Shown one piece after another: positions 9,746 through 20,136 of a stretch of DNA of 64,000 bases. Every line of letters begins with the position of its first letter. Within the stretch, counting starts at the first letter, position 1. The notes below the pieces were generated by a model that worked only from the letters and a program-made list of their open reading frames with translations, did not search any database and was not told where the DNA came from. This DNA is from Agreia sp. COWG (GTDB lineage: Bacteria > Actinomycetota > Actinomycetes > Actinomycetales > Microbacteriaceae): NCBI RefSeq assembly GCF_904528075.1, contig NZ_LR882035.1:1488001-1552000 (forward strand), given 5' to 3'. Made by a program: the position numbers and the translations under genes.

Positions 9746-10731
9746 TCGTCGATCTGCCCGACACGAACACAAGCAAGGTCTCGAAGGCCCTCGTCAAGAT
9801 TCGCGAGGAGGGCGGCGCCGTTGCCCTCGGTCGCGTCTTGACCCTCGTCATCCGAACGGCCCTTGGCCAGGAGGAGGACGCGATCGAGGCGGCCAACGAC
9901 GCGTCGAGGGAGCACCCCATGCGGGTCATCGTGGTCTCGACCGACGCGGACGACGGAACGAAGTCCGGCCGGGGTGCCCGGCTGGACGCCCAGATTCGCG
10001 TAGGGGGCGACGCTGGCGCGAGCGAGGTCGTCCTGCTGAAGGCCTACGGCGCCGCATCGAGCGACGAGGAAGGTCTGGTCACCGGGCTGCTCCTGCCTGA
10101 TGCCCCCGTCGTGGTCTGGTGGCCCGGCGATGCGCCGGAGTCGCCTTCGACATCTGACCTCGGGCGCATCGCCCAGCGCCGCATCACGGACTCGTCGAAC
10201 AACTCGAACCCCAATGCCACCCTGCGCACCCTGTCGAAGAACTACTCCCCCGGAGACACGGACTTCGCGTGGACCAGGCTCACGCTGTGGCGGGCCCAGC
10301 TCGCCGCGGTTCTCGACCAGCCGCCCTTCGAGCCCGTGCTCGCAGTCGAGGTGTCCGGAGCATCGGATTCGCCATCAACGCTGCTTCTGGCGGCATGGCT
10401 GCGCCACCAGCTCAAGGTGACGGTCGATTACGGCATCTCTTCTCGGGCGAACGGTTCGAGCGGAATCCACGGGGTCAAGCTGACCCGCTCGTCCGGCGTC
10501 ATCGAACTCGAGCGTTCTGTTCCCAACGTCGCGACGTTGAGCCAGCCGAACCAGCCGGTGCACGACCTGGCGCTTCCGCGTCGCAGCCTCCGGGACTGCC
10601 TCGCCGAGGAACTGCGCAGGCTCGATCCCGACGACCTCTACGGCGACGTGCTCTCGCAGGGCGTGTTGGAGCTGGGCGAACCCGACTCCTCGGAGTCCGC
10701 GTCTGCCTCGTCGACGAAGGCGGAGGCGTAG
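9742..10731 (+). CDS. opcA: Glucose-6-phosphate dehydrogenase assembly protein OpcA
   Basis: OpcA (329 aa) is an assembly or redox-linked activator of Zwf in cyanobacteria and actinobacteria. The family shows here as VALGRVLTLVI near the N-terminus, the block PDAPVVVWWPGDAP, and FAWTRLTLWRAQLA. It starts inside the zwf stop codon (ATGA overlap), the usual gene order. In this species it cannot be told from sequence whether it acts catalytically or structurally. The C-terminus is a short Ser/Ala/Glu-rich tail. Confidence 0.93.
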   Translation: MIVDLPDTNTSKVSKALVKIREEGGAVALGRVLTLVIRTALGQEEDAIEAANDASREHPMRVIVVSTDADDGTKSGRGARLDAQIRVGGDAGASEVVLLKAYGAASSDEEGLVTGLLLPDAPVVVWWPGDAPESPSTSDLGRIAQRRITDSSNNSNPNATLRTLSKNYSPGDTDFAWTRLTLWRAQLAAVLDQPPFEPVLAVEVSGASDSPSTLLLAAWLRHQLKVTVDYGISSRANGSSGIHGVKLTRSSGVIELERSVPNVATLSQPNQPVHDLALPRRSLRDCLAEELRRLDPDDLYGDVLSQGVLELGEPDSSESASASSTKAEA

Positions 10732-10736
10732 TCGAG

Positions 10737-11507
10737 ATGACCAACGAACGCCGCGTACTCATTCACCCCGACAAGGCCTCCCTGGCTGGAAGTGTCGCGG
10801 CGAGGTTCATCACGAAGACGATCGACCTGCTCGAGGATCGCGATGCCGTCAATGTCGTCCTCACAGGCGGCTCCGTCGGCACCGCGGTTCTCGCGGCCAT
10901 CAACGCCTCGCCAGCGCGTGACTCCGTCGATTGGAGTCGCGTCAGCTTCTGGTGGGGCGACGAGCGTTTCGTCGCCAAGGACGATCCCGAGCGAAATGAA
11001 TTGCAAGCCAGGCAGGCTCTGCTCGACCACATCGCCGTGCCGGCCGAGCAGGTGCACGCTTTTCCGTCCAGCGACGAGATCTCCGATCTCGACGAAGCGG
11101 TAACGGCATACGCGCTCGAGCTGCGGGCCGCGGGTGATGGTAGCGACTATCCGAAGTTCGACATCACATTCCTGGGTGTCGGCCCCGACGGTCACATCGC
11201 CTCGCTCTTTCCAGGCCAAGATGGGGTGCGGGTCACCGATGCGACGGTCGTGGCTGTACGCAACTCCCCCAAGCCCCCGCCGGAGCGTCTCAGTCTGACC
11301 TTGCCGGTCATCCGGTCCTCGGATCGTATCTGGTTGGTGCTGGCCGGCCTCGACAAGGCGTCGGCACTCGGTCTGGCCCTCGCCGGGGCGAGCACCGACG
11401 AAGTTCCTGTCGCGGGAGCAGAGGGTCGTCGTCGAACGGTCTTCTTCGTCGACAAGGACGCGGCCTCCGAGGTGCCCGAGTACCTCATCACTCCGACGTT
11501 CTACTGA
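10737..11507 (+). CDS. pgl: 6-phosphogluconolactonase
   Basis: Pgl (256 aa) hydrolyses 6-phosphogluconolactone, the second oxidative step of the pentose-phosphate pathway. Family motifs are TGGSVGTAVL near the N-terminus, FWWGDERFV, and GVGPDGHIASLFPG. ATG at 10737 stands 5 nt after the opcA stop; the frame open upstream of it lies within opcA. It is the last gene of the operon, followed by a strong hairpin at 11521-11564. Confidence 0.96.
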   Translation: MTNERRVLIHPDKASLAGSVAARFITKTIDLLEDRDAVNVVLTGGSVGTAVLAAINASPARDSVDWSRVSFWWGDERFVAKDDPERNELQARQALLDHIAVPAEQVHAFPSSDEISDLDEAVTAYALELRAAGDGSDYPKFDITFLGVGPDGHIASLFPGQDGVRVTDATVVAVRNSPKPPPERLSLTLPVIRSSDRIWLVLAGLDKASALGLALAGASTDEVPVAGAEGRRRTVFFVDKDAASEVPEYLITPTFY

Positions 11508-11520
11508 TCTGACGTCAGCG

Positions 11521-11564
11521 CACGAGAAAGCCCCTCATCCTTACGGGTGAGGGGCTTTCTCGTG
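11521..11564. terminator. Bidirectional terminator between pgl and rbpA
   Basis: A 17-bp perfect stem (11521-11537 with 11548-11564), extendable by three further pairs including one G-T to a TTAC loop. It lies between the convergent ends of pgl (plus) and rbpA (minus) and can serve both. Pyrimidine-rich TTTCT/AGAAA lies within the stem itself. Confidence 0.9.
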
Positions 11565-11576
11565 ACGTCGGTGCGA

Positions 11577-11942
11577 CTATTTGGACGTGGTCGTTCCTCG
11601 GCGTGCGCGCAACTGATTGAGCGCGTCCTCGAGAAGCTGGGCGGCCTCTTCTTCGGTACGACGCTCCTTCACGTAGGCGAGGTGAGTCTTGTAGGGCTCG
11701 AGCTTGACCACCGAGGGCGGGTTTTCCTTGTCACGACCTGCGGGAAGACCGGAGGAGGGACAGTCGATCGTCTCGGGAATCTCGTCTTCGGGCAAGGAGG
11801 CAGCGAAGTACTTCACCGTCTCGTTTCCGAGAGCATCCCAGTAAGACACCTTGACGCGATCGGCGTGGAAGCCCCGATCCTGCTCTCCCATGGGACCTGC
11901 GCCCACCCGGGATCCACGAATTGCACTACCGCCTGAAGCCAC
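11577..11942 (-). CDS. rbpA: RNA polymerase-binding protein RbpA
   Basis: RbpA (121 aa) binds RNA polymerase and the primary sigma factor and stabilises the open complex in actinobacteria. The N-terminal tail contains the RbpA-like SAIRGSRVGAG, followed by the core domain, a basic linker, and the C-terminal sigma-interaction domain (THLAYVKERRTEEEAAQLLEDAL). Only one Cys (Cys61) remains in the core, so the zinc site of the Streptomyces protein is absent, as in the mycobacterial type. GTG at 11942 has AGGAGA 5 nt upstream. It follows secG by 9 nt. Confidence 0.9.
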   Translation of the reverse strand: MASGGSAIRGSRVGAGPMGEQDRGFHADRVKVSYWDALGNETVKYFAASLPEDEIPETIDCPSSGLPAGRDKENPPSVVKLEPYKTHLAYVKERRTEEEAAQLLEDALNQLRARRGTTTSK

Positions 11943-11951
11943 GGGGTTCTC

Positions 11952-12203
11952 CTAGATTCCGGAATCGAATTTGGTGATGAGGCCGAGAACCACGATGCAC
12001 GTGACCCAGATGAGGCCGAGGATGACCGTGATGCGGTTGAGGTTGCGCTCCGCGACGCCGGAGGCGCCGAGATTGGAGGTGACGCCACCGCCGAACATAT
12101 CGGACAGGCCGCCGCCGCGACCACGGTGGAGAAGGATGAGGAGGGTCAGAAGGAGGCTCGTAATGCCGAGCAGCACCTGAAGAACGACCTGAAGGATCTG
12201 CAC
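11952..12203 (-). CDS. secG: Protein translocase subunit SecG
   Basis: SecG (83 aa) is the small third subunit of the SecYEG channel. Two membrane segments are seen, around residues 3-24 (VVLQVLLGITSLLLTLLILL) and 58-76, joined by a Gly-rich loop with RGRGGGLSDMFGGG, the actinobacterial SecG signature. The start is GTG at 12203 with GAGAGG upstream; the frame continues to 12305 but that part has no homology. It sits between tpiA and rbpA, a conserved location after the glycolytic genes. Confidence 0.93.
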   Translation of the reverse strand: MQILQVVLQVLLGITSLLLTLLILLHRGRGGGLSDMFGGGVTSNLGASGVAERNLNRITVILGLIWVTCIVVLGLITKFDSGI

Positions 12204-12255
12204 GAATAGCCTCTCAAAAATGATGGTCGACCGGTGTGAAGCCAGACCATCGTCA

Positions 12256-12261
12256 ACTATA
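12256..12261 (-). promoter_or_regulatory. Candidate -10 (TATAGT) for secG-rbpA
   Basis: TATAGT on the minus strand lies about 52 nt before the secG start and downstream of the tpiA terminator, so secG and rbpA probably have their own transcript. No good -35 is visible. Confidence 0.45.
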
Positions 12262-12304
12262 CCGGTTCGGGACGCCCCGCGAGAGCCACCCGTCCCCGTA
12301 AACA

Positions 12305-12341
12305 CCTCAGGCCGGTCCGGGTAACCCGGACCGGCCTGAGG
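12305..12341 (-). terminator. Terminator after tpiA
   Basis: A perfect 17-bp GC-rich stem (12305-12321 with 12325-12341) with a 3-nt TAA loop lies 12 nt downstream of the tpiA stop and before secG. The T-run after it is short (TGTTT). Confidence 0.8.
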
Positions 12342-12353
12342 CGACGATGCACT

Positions 12354-13154
12354 CTAGAAGGCGTGCTTCTGGAATCGGATGATGCTCGCGAACTCGGCGA
12401 GGTCGAGGCTCGCGCCGCCGACGAGGGCGCCATCGACATTCGGCTGCTTCATGAAGCCCCCAATGTTCGTGGACTTGACGCTTCCGCCGTACAGGATGCG
12501 AGTCTTCGACGCGACGTCGGAACCGAGCGTCTCGTCGAGAACGGCACGAAGGGCTGCGCAGACGGCTTCGGCCTGCTCCGGCGTTGCGGCCTGGCCGGAG
12601 CCGATCGCCCACACCGGCTCATAAGCGACCACGATGTCGGATGCACTTGTCACGCCCGCGAGTGCGGCCTTCAGCTGGGCCACGGGCACGGCACTCGGGC
12701 CGTGCTTATCGAGGTCCTCCGCCGTCTCGCCGACGCAGATGATGGGCACAATGCCGTGCTTGATGGCGGAGGCGGTCTTGGCGGCGACGACCTCGTCCGA
12801 CTCGGCATGCAGCGTACGCCGCTCCGAGTGACCGATGATCACGTACGTGCAGTCGAGCTGCGCGAGAAACGCTCCCGACACCTCACCGGTGAACGCTCCC
12901 GAATCGTGCTGGGAGACATCTTGTGCGCCGTAGGCGAGCTGGAGCTTGTCTGCCGCCACGAGTGTCTGCACGCTGCGCAGGTCGGTGAACGGCGGGAAGA
13001 TAGCTGCTTCGACATCGGATGAACTGTGGCCGGCATCCTTCAGACTCCACGCGAGCTTCTGCACGAACGCAATCGCCTGAAGGTGATCGAGGTTCATCTT
13101 CCAGTTACCGGCGATGAGCGGCGTTCGGTTGTGTTTGTACGTTGTCTCTACCAT
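12354..13154 (-). CDS. tpiA: Triosephosphate isomerase
   Basis: TpiA (266 aa) interconverts dihydroxyacetone phosphate and glyceraldehyde-3-phosphate. The substrate Lys is in GNWKMN, the catalytic His in IIGHSERR, and the catalytic Glu in VAYEPVWAIGSG; the phosphate loop is YGGSVKSTN. Its ATG overlaps the 3' end of pgk by 7 nt, so the two are translated together. The length matches the family. Confidence 0.98.
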   Translation of the reverse strand: MVETTYKHNRTPLIAGNWKMNLDHLQAIAFVQKLAWSLKDAGHSSSDVEAAIFPPFTDLRSVQTLVAADKLQLAYGAQDVSQHDSGAFTGEVSGAFLAQLDCTYVIIGHSERRTLHAESDEVVAAKTASAIKHGIVPIICVGETAEDLDKHGPSAVPVAQLKAALAGVTSASDIVVAYEPVWAIGSGQAATPEQAEAVCAALRAVLDETLGSDVASKTRILYGGSVKSTNIGGFMKQPNVDGALVGGASLDLAEFASIIRFQKHAF

Positions 13155-14359
13155 CCGAGGACCTCCAGTCCCGGCAGGCGCTTTCCCTCGAGGAACTCGA
13201 GGCTGGCACCGCCACCCGTTGAAATGTGACCGAACTGGTCGTCGGTGAATCCGAGGGCACGCACCGCAGCTGCGGAGTCGCCCCCGCCGACGACGCCGAG
13301 ACCGTCGACCTTCGTCAGAGCATCGGCGACGGCCCGGGTGCCCTCGGCGAAGGGTGCCAACTCGAACACGCCCATCGGGCCGTTCCAGAACACGGTTTTC
13401 GACTCTGCGATGATGGCCGCGAATGCGCGACCGGTCTCCGGGCCGATGTCGAGTCCGAGTCCGGTTTCACCGAACGGAGCCTCCTCGATCTTCTCTGCGC
13501 TGGTGACCGTGTGCTCTGCATCTGCGCCGAAGTGAGACGCCACGACGACGTCGGTGGGGAGCACGATGCGTACACCCAGTCTTTCGGCCTCCGCCAGGTA
13601 GCCCTTGACCGTGTCGATCTGGTCTGCTTCGAGCAGGCTCCCCCCGACGCGGAAACCCTGCGCGGCGAGGAAGGTGAAGAGCATGCCGCCACCGATGAGG
13701 AGGGTGTCGACCTTCGGCAGCAGATGGCCGATGACGCCGAGCTTGTCCGACACCTTCGAACCGCCGAGCACGACCGTATACGGCCGCTGCGGCTTCTCGG
13801 TCAGGCGGTCCAACACGTCGAGCTCGGCAGCGATGAGCAGACCTGCCGCACTCGGCAGCAGAGACGCCAACTCGAATACGCTCGCCTGCTTACGGTGGAC
13901 GACACCGAAGCCGTCGGAGACGAAGGCGTCACCGAAACGGGCCAACTGCTCGGCGAAAGCAGAACGTTCTTGCTCGGACTTGCTCGTCTCGCCCTCGTTG
14001 AAACGCAGGTTCTCGAGTAGGGCCACGTCTCCGTCGCCCACAGCGTCTACGACGCGCTGGGCGTCCTCGCCGATCGTGTCTGCTGCGAAGGAGACCGGTG
14101 ATCCGAGAAGCTCAGAGAGTCGAATCGAAACCGGCTTGAGGCTGTATTTCTCATCGGGTGCACCCTCGGGTCGACCGAGGTGGCTGATGAGAATGACCCG
14201 GGCGCCCTGGCTGGCCAGGGCGTTGATGGTGGCCAGAGACGCCCGAACACGTCCATCGTCGGTGATGACCCCGTTTTTCAACGGAACATTGAGGTCACAC
14301 CGAACGATGACGCGTTTTCCCGCGAGGGAACCGAGCGAATCCAGAGTGCGCAGAGTCAC
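13148..14359 (-). CDS. pgk: Phosphoglycerate kinase
   Basis: Pgk (403 aa) makes ATP from 1,3-bisphosphoglycerate. Motifs seen are the N-terminal substrate block VIVRCDLNVPL, HLGRPEG, the hinge NGPMGVFE and the nucleotide block GGGDSAAAV. The usual DAFG..HR block reads SDGFGVVHRKQAS here. Start is GTG at 14359 with GGGGAA upstream. It lies 15 nt after gap and overlaps tpiA by 7 nt, forming gap-pgk-tpiA. Confidence 0.98.
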   Translation of the reverse strand: MTLRTLDSLGSLAGKRVIVRCDLNVPLKNGVITDDGRVRASLATINALASQGARVILISHLGRPEGAPDEKYSLKPVSIRLSELLGSPVSFAADTIGEDAQRVVDAVGDGDVALLENLRFNEGETSKSEQERSAFAEQLARFGDAFVSDGFGVVHRKQASVFELASLLPSAAGLLIAAELDVLDRLTEKPQRPYTVVLGGSKVSDKLGVIGHLLPKVDTLLIGGGMLFTFLAAQGFRVGGSLLEADQIDTVKGYLAEAERLGVRIVLPTDVVVASHFGADAEHTVTSAEKIEEAPFGETGLGLDIGPETGRAFAAIIAESKTVFWNGPMGVFELAPFAEGTRAVADALTKVDGLGVVGGGDSAAAVRALGFTDDQFGHISTGGGASLEFLEGKRLPGLEVLGW

Positions 14360-14374
14360 TGTGGATTCCCCGGG

Positions 14375-16100
<1,726 letters not shown>

Positions 16101-16159
16101 TGATATCTCCTCGAATAAGGCGCCGCTCGGGAGACCCCGCGCGGCTGTGAGTGACCTGT

Positions 16160-16171
16160 TCAGTCTACTGA
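16160..16171 (-). promoter_or_regulatory. Palindrome with embedded -10 (TAGACT) upstream of sodA
   Basis: The 12-bp perfect palindrome TCAGTCTACTGA contains TAGACT on the minus strand (16162-16167), about 62 nt before the sodA start. A protein bound to the palindrome would cover the -10. No good -35 is present and I do not recognise the operator. Confidence 0.35.
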
Positions 16172-16260
16172 GGTCAACCTTTGAGCCTCTGAAAACTTCC
16201 TCCGTGCTTCAGATGAATTGCGATGTCCTGAATTCCCGGGCAGCAGAGGTCGGGGCGATC

Positions 16261-17238
16261 TCAGTCGTCGAGGTCGGGTGGAAGGTTTGCGTCGGTGCCG
16301 GGAATACCGAGATCGCTCGCCTGCTTGTCGGCCATGGCGAGAAGTCGCCGGATGCGTCCCGCTATCGCGTCCTTCGTCATGGGAGGGTCGGCGTGGTGGC
16401 CCAGCTCGTCGAGGCTCGAGTCGCGGAAACTCAAGCGCAGGTCGCCGGCGTACTTCAGGTGCGGAGGCACATCCGGCCCCAGGATCTCGAGGGCCCGCTC
16501 GACCCTGGAGCACGCCGCGACGGCGGCCTGCGCAGAGCGGCGCAGGTTCGCGTCGTCGAAGTTGACGAGCCTGTTGGCCGTGGCGCGCACCTCGCGCCTC
16601 TGACGCAGGTCCTCCCATCGGGTGACCGCATCGGCCGCGCCCATCAGAGACAGGATGCGGGCGATGGCCTCGCCGTCTCGGATCACGACACGGTGTACGC
16701 CGCGCACTTCGCGGGCCTTGGCTGCGACGTGCAGTCGGGCGGCAGCGCCAACCAGGGCCATGGCTGACTCGTTACCGGGGCAGGTGATCTCCAGTGCCGC
16801 ACTGCGGCCGGGATCGGTGAGCGTGCCGGCGGCGAGGAAGGCACCACGCCATACGGCCGACAGCTCTTCCTGCGAGCCGGTAGTCAGACGGTTCGGGAGG
16901 CCACGGATGGGGCGCCGCCGGGCGTCGAGCAGACCCGTTTGGCGCGCGAGGGTCTCGCCGCCATCGATGACACGCACCAGATAGGTTCCGGTGCGCTTCG
17001 AACCGGAAGCGCTGATCTGGGATACCTCACCGCGGATTCCATACAGCTCCGCGAGGTCGCGTCGGACGCGCTTGACGAGCTCGGGGGTGTCGAGTTCCGA
17101 CTCGATCGCTATGCGATTCGAGATCAGATGCAGGCCCCCTGAGAACCGGAGGATCGTAGCGAGCTCGGCTGCCCTCAGAGTCGTCTTCTGTGCGACGACG
17201 CGGGTCAGTTCTTCTTTGACATCGGCGGTGAGGGCCAA
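16261..17238 (-). CDS. whiA: DNA-binding protein WhiA
   Basis: WhiA (325 aa) is a transcription factor of Gram-positive bacteria that in Streptomyces controls sporulation septation; in non-sporulating relatives it affects division. It has an N-terminal homing-endonuclease-like domain and a C-terminal helix-turn-helix (about 235-315, including [30 protein letters not shown]). The start [11 protein letters not shown] is conserved in the family and is a TTG codon here; a TAG stop two codons upstream rules out a longer protein. It follows rapZ directly, with no yvcK between them. Confidence 0.95.
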   Translation of the reverse strand: MALTADVKEELTRVVAQKTTLRAAELATILRFSGGLHLISNRIAIESELDTPELVKRVRRDLAELYGIRGEVSQISASGSKRTGTYLVRVIDGGETLARQTGLLDARRRPIRGLPNRLTTGSQEELSAVWRGAFLAAGTLTDPGRSAALEITCPGNESAMALVGAAARLHVAAKAREVRGVHRVVIRDGEAIARILSLMGAADAVTRWEDLRQRREVRATANRLVNFDDANLRRSAQAAVAACSRVERALEILGPDVPPHLKYAGDLRLSFRDSSLDELGHHADPPMTKDAIAGRIRRLLAMADKQASDLGIPGTDANLPPDLDD

Positions 17239-17310
17239 TCTCTATCCATTCGTTAGTGCGTTCGGCCCGATCGCCGCGCTTGTGGCGCGTCTCGAGCGGG
17301 GCGAACGGAG

Positions 17311-18189
17311 TTATTCGCGACCGAGGTCGCGATGCTTGACGTTGACGACGACGCCGGGGTACGTGGCTATCTGTTCTGCGAGGGCACGGGTGAGCGCCAC
17401 AGACCGATGCTTACCGCCGGTACAGCCGATCGCGAGGGTCGCGTGCCGTTTGTTCTCTCGCTGGTAGCCGGCGAGCACGGGCTTGAGCGACGCGGCATAC
17501 GACGACAGGAACTCTTCCGCGCCCTCCTGGGCGAGCACGTACTTACTCACCTCGGGGTCGAGACCCGTGTTCGCTCGCAGCTCGGGGATCCAGAAGGGGT
17601 TCGGCAGGAAGCGGGCATCGGCGATGGAATCGACGTCGGTCGGAGTTCCGTACTTGAAGCCGAAGCTCATCAGGGTCACTTTCACGCCCGGCGTATCCGT
17701 CGTGGAGAAGCTCTCGGCGATGCGGGTCGCGAGCTGGTGGATGTTCAGGTCCGACGTGTCGATGACCATGTCGCTCGACTCCCGGATGGGATGCAGCCTT
17801 GTGCGCTCTCGCTCGATCCCGTCGAGAAGAGTGCCATCGCGCTGAAGAGGATGCGGGCGTCTGACCTGCTCGAAGCGGCGAACGAGCGCCGAGTCCGTGG
17901 CCTCGAGGAACAGCACCCTGAGCTGGCTTCCCGCTCTCAGCGACTGGATGATCTCCTGCAGATCCGTGAAGAAGTCACGCCCGCGGACATCGACGACGGC
18001 CGCGATGCGGGGAAGCGTCGAGCCGGCCTTTTCTGCGAGATCGACGAGTGGTCGCAGCATCTGGGGCGGCAGGTTGTCGACGACATACCAACCCAGGTCT
18101 TCGAGGGCGTTGGCGACCGTTGAGCGACCTGCGCCCGACATGCCGGTCACGATCAGCACCTCTTGGGGAAGCGGCGCGTCGACGGTCAT
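17311..18189 (-). CDS. rapZ: RNase adapter/nucleotide-binding protein RapZ (YvcJ family)
   Basis: A 292-aa P-loop protein of the RapZ/YvcJ family that binds ATP and GTP; in E. coli it controls glmS via small RNA decay, while the actinobacterial role is unclear. The Walker A is GMSGAGRST (residues 16-24), and the C-terminal hallmark GCTGGKHRSVAL and the SFGFKYGTP segment are present. GAAGAAGG lies upstream of the ATG. It is placed between uvrC and whiA; the usual third member yvcK is missing. Confidence 0.94.
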   Translation of the reverse strand: MTVDAPLPQEVLIVTGMSGAGRSTVANALEDLGWYVVDNLPPQMLRPLVDLAEKAGSTLPRIAAVVDVRGRDFFTDLQEIIQSLRAGSQLRVLFLEATDSALVRRFEQVRRPHPLQRDGTLLDGIERERTRLHPIRESSDMVIDTSDLNIHQLATRIAESFSTTDTPGVKVTLMSFGFKYGTPTDVDSIADARFLPNPFWIPELRANTGLDPEVSKYVLAQEGAEEFLSSYAASLKPVLAGYQRENKRHATLAIGCTGGKHRSVALTRALAEQIATYPGVVVNVKHRDLGRE

Positions 18190-18226
18190 GGCAAGGCCTT
18201 CTTCTGGGTGCGGGCGGGACGAGTGT

Positions 18227-20134
18227 CTAGCCTAGCGGCGAGGTCTGGGAGGCGGGTGCCGGTCCGTCTGGGTGCAGGTGCGCGAAGACCGTCTCGGCGA
18301 GGGCCGGACCCACCCCTCGAACGGCCGCGATCGCATCGGGCTTGGCCTGCCTCAACTGCGCTACGGAGCCGAAGTGGGTCAGCAGCCTCTTGATGCGCGA
18401 CGGACCGAGCCCGGGGATCTCGCCCAGGATCGACGCGATGTCGCGCTTACGCCTCGTGCGTTGATGAATGATCGCGAAGCGGTGGGCCTCGTCGCGAAGC
18501 CGCTGCAGCATGAAGAGCGCCTCGCTGCCGCGGGGCAGAATGACCGGGAACTCGCTGTCGGGCAGCCAGATCTCTTCGAGCCGTTTGGCGAGGCCGCAGA
18601 GAAAGATTCCCTCCACGCCAGACTCCCTGAGCGCCCGGGCCGCCGCTGCCACCTGTGGCTGGCCGCCGTCGACGACCAAGAGGTTCGGCGGGTACGAAAA
18701 CTTCTTCGAGGCAGAGTCCGACTCGCTGCGCTCCGAACCGTCTTTGAGGTAGGCGAGCCGGCGGGTGATGACCTGATAGATGGACTCCGTGTCGTCGGTG
18801 GATTCGGCGATGGTGAATCGGCGGTACTGGTCTTTGCGGGAGAGCCCGTCTTCGAAGACGACCATTGACGCGACGATGTTGGTTCCGCCGAGATGCGAGA
18901 CGTCGTAGCACTCCATTCGCAGGGGTGCATCCGGCATTCCGAGGGCCTCTTGGATGTCGGTCATCGCCTGGCTGCGTGCCACGAAGTCGGCGCTGCGGCG
19001 GGTCTTGTAGAGCATGAGTGCGTTCATGGCGTTGACCTTGGCCGTCTGCATGAGGGCCGCCTTCTCGCCGCGCTGAGCCGTGCGGAGGCTCACCTTGCCC
19101 TTCTCTCTCTGCGAGCCGAGCCATGCCTCGAGTTCGGCCTGGTCGTCGGGGAGCTCGGGGATGATGATCTCGCGAGGCGGCACCGAGGTTCCGTCGTAGG
19201 CGGCCTGCAGCATCGAGTCGACCAGTTCGGCTGTCGTGAGGTCCAGCTCTTTATCGACCACCCAGGCCCGCACACCCCGGATGCGCCCGCCGCGCACGAT
19301 GAACTGCTGCACGGCGGCGGCGAGCTCGTCGTGCTCGACCGCGAAGAGATCGGTGTCGACGCTGTCGGAGAGCACGACGGCGCTCTTCTCGAGAACCGCG
19401 TCGAGCGCCTGCAACTGGTCTCTGTAGGTTGCGGCCGCCTCGTAGTCCTGCGCGGCGGCGGCCTCCTTCATCTTTCGTGTCGCCTCGGTGACGAAGCGCT
19501 TGTCACCACCGGCCATGAAAGCCACGAAGTCGTCGACGATGGCGCGGTGCTCGTCGACCGTGACCTTGTGGGAGCACGGGCCGCCGCAGCGACCGATCTG
19601 GCCGGGAAAACATGGCCGACCCGACTGCATGGCCTTCTTGTAACTGGAGTCGGAGCAGGTGCGTATGGGGAAGGCCTTGACCATGAGGTCGACCGTCTCG
19701 CGCACCGCCCAGATCTTGGGGTACGGACCGAAGTACCGAGCCCCGGGAATGCGGGTGTTGCGGGTCACCGTGACCCGAGGTGCCTCGTCGGCCAGGGTGA
19801 TGGCCATGAAGGGGTACGTCTTGTCATCGCGGAACTTGACGTTGAAGGGGGGATCAAACTCCTTGATGAACGTGTATTCGAGCTGCAGCGCCTCGATGTC
19901 GCTCCCGACAACCGTCCATTCCACACTTGCGGCTGTGGTGACCATTCGGCGGGTGCGCTCATGAAGGCTGCGCAAAGGCGCGAAGTAGTTGCTGAGCCTG
20001 GCGCGCAGGTTCTTCGCCTTGCCCACGTACAGAACCCGGCCCGTCGCATCACGAAATCGATATACGCCAGCCTGGGTCGGGATCTCCCCCGCCTTCGGCC
20101 GGTAGGAGACGGTATCCGGAGAGGTTCGTGCCAT
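18227..20134 (-). CDS. uvrC: Excinuclease ABC subunit C
   Basis: UvrC (635 aa) makes both incisions in nucleotide excision repair. It has the N-terminal GIY-YIG nuclease ([20 protein letters not shown]), the UVR helix pair that binds UvrB (around 200-235, [15 protein letters not shown]), the RNase H-like second nuclease ([16 protein letters not shown]) and C-terminal helix-hairpin-helix repeats ([25 protein letters not shown]). ATG at 20134 stands 2 nt after the uvrA stop; a frame open further upstream lies inside uvrA. Confidence 0.97.
   Translation of the reverse strand: MARTSPDTVSYRPKAGEIPTQAGVYRFRDATGRVLYVGKAKNLRARLSNYFAPLRSLHERTRRMVTTAASVEWTVVGSDIEALQLEYTFIKEFDPPFNVKFRDDKTYPFMAITLADEAPRVTVTRNTRIPGARYFGPYPKIWAVRETVDLMVKAFPIRTCSDSSYKKAMQSGRPCFPGQIGRCGGPCSHKVTVDEHRAIVDDFVAFMAGGDKRFVTEATRKMKEAAAAQDYEAAATYRDQLQALDAVLEKSAVVLSDSVDTDLFAVEHDELAAAVQQFIVRGGRIRGVRAWVVDKELDLTTAELVDSMLQAAYDGTSVPPREIIIPELPDDQAELEAWLGSQREKGKVSLRTAQRGEKAALMQTAKVNAMNALMLYKTRRSADFVARSQAMTDIQEALGMPDAPLRMECYDVSHLGGTNIVASMVVFEDGLSRKDQYRRFTIAESTDDTESIYQVITRRLAYLKDGSERSESDSASKKFSYPPNLLVVDGGQPQVAAAARALRESGVEGIFLCGLAKRLEEIWLPDSEFPVILPRGSEALFMLQRLRDEAHRFAIIHQRTRRKRDIASILGEIPGLGPSRIKRLLTHFGSVAQLRQAKPDAIAAVRGVGPALAETVFAHLHPDGPAPASQTSPLG
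18229..18234 (-). promoter_or_regulatory. Candidate -10 (TAGGCT) for rapZ-whiA
   Basis: TAGGCT overlaps the uvrC stop codon on the minus strand and lies about 40 nt before the rapZ start, which has its own ribosome site. It is the same hexamer used before polA and rpe. Only the -10 supports it. Confidence 0.35.
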
Positions 20135-20136
20135 GT

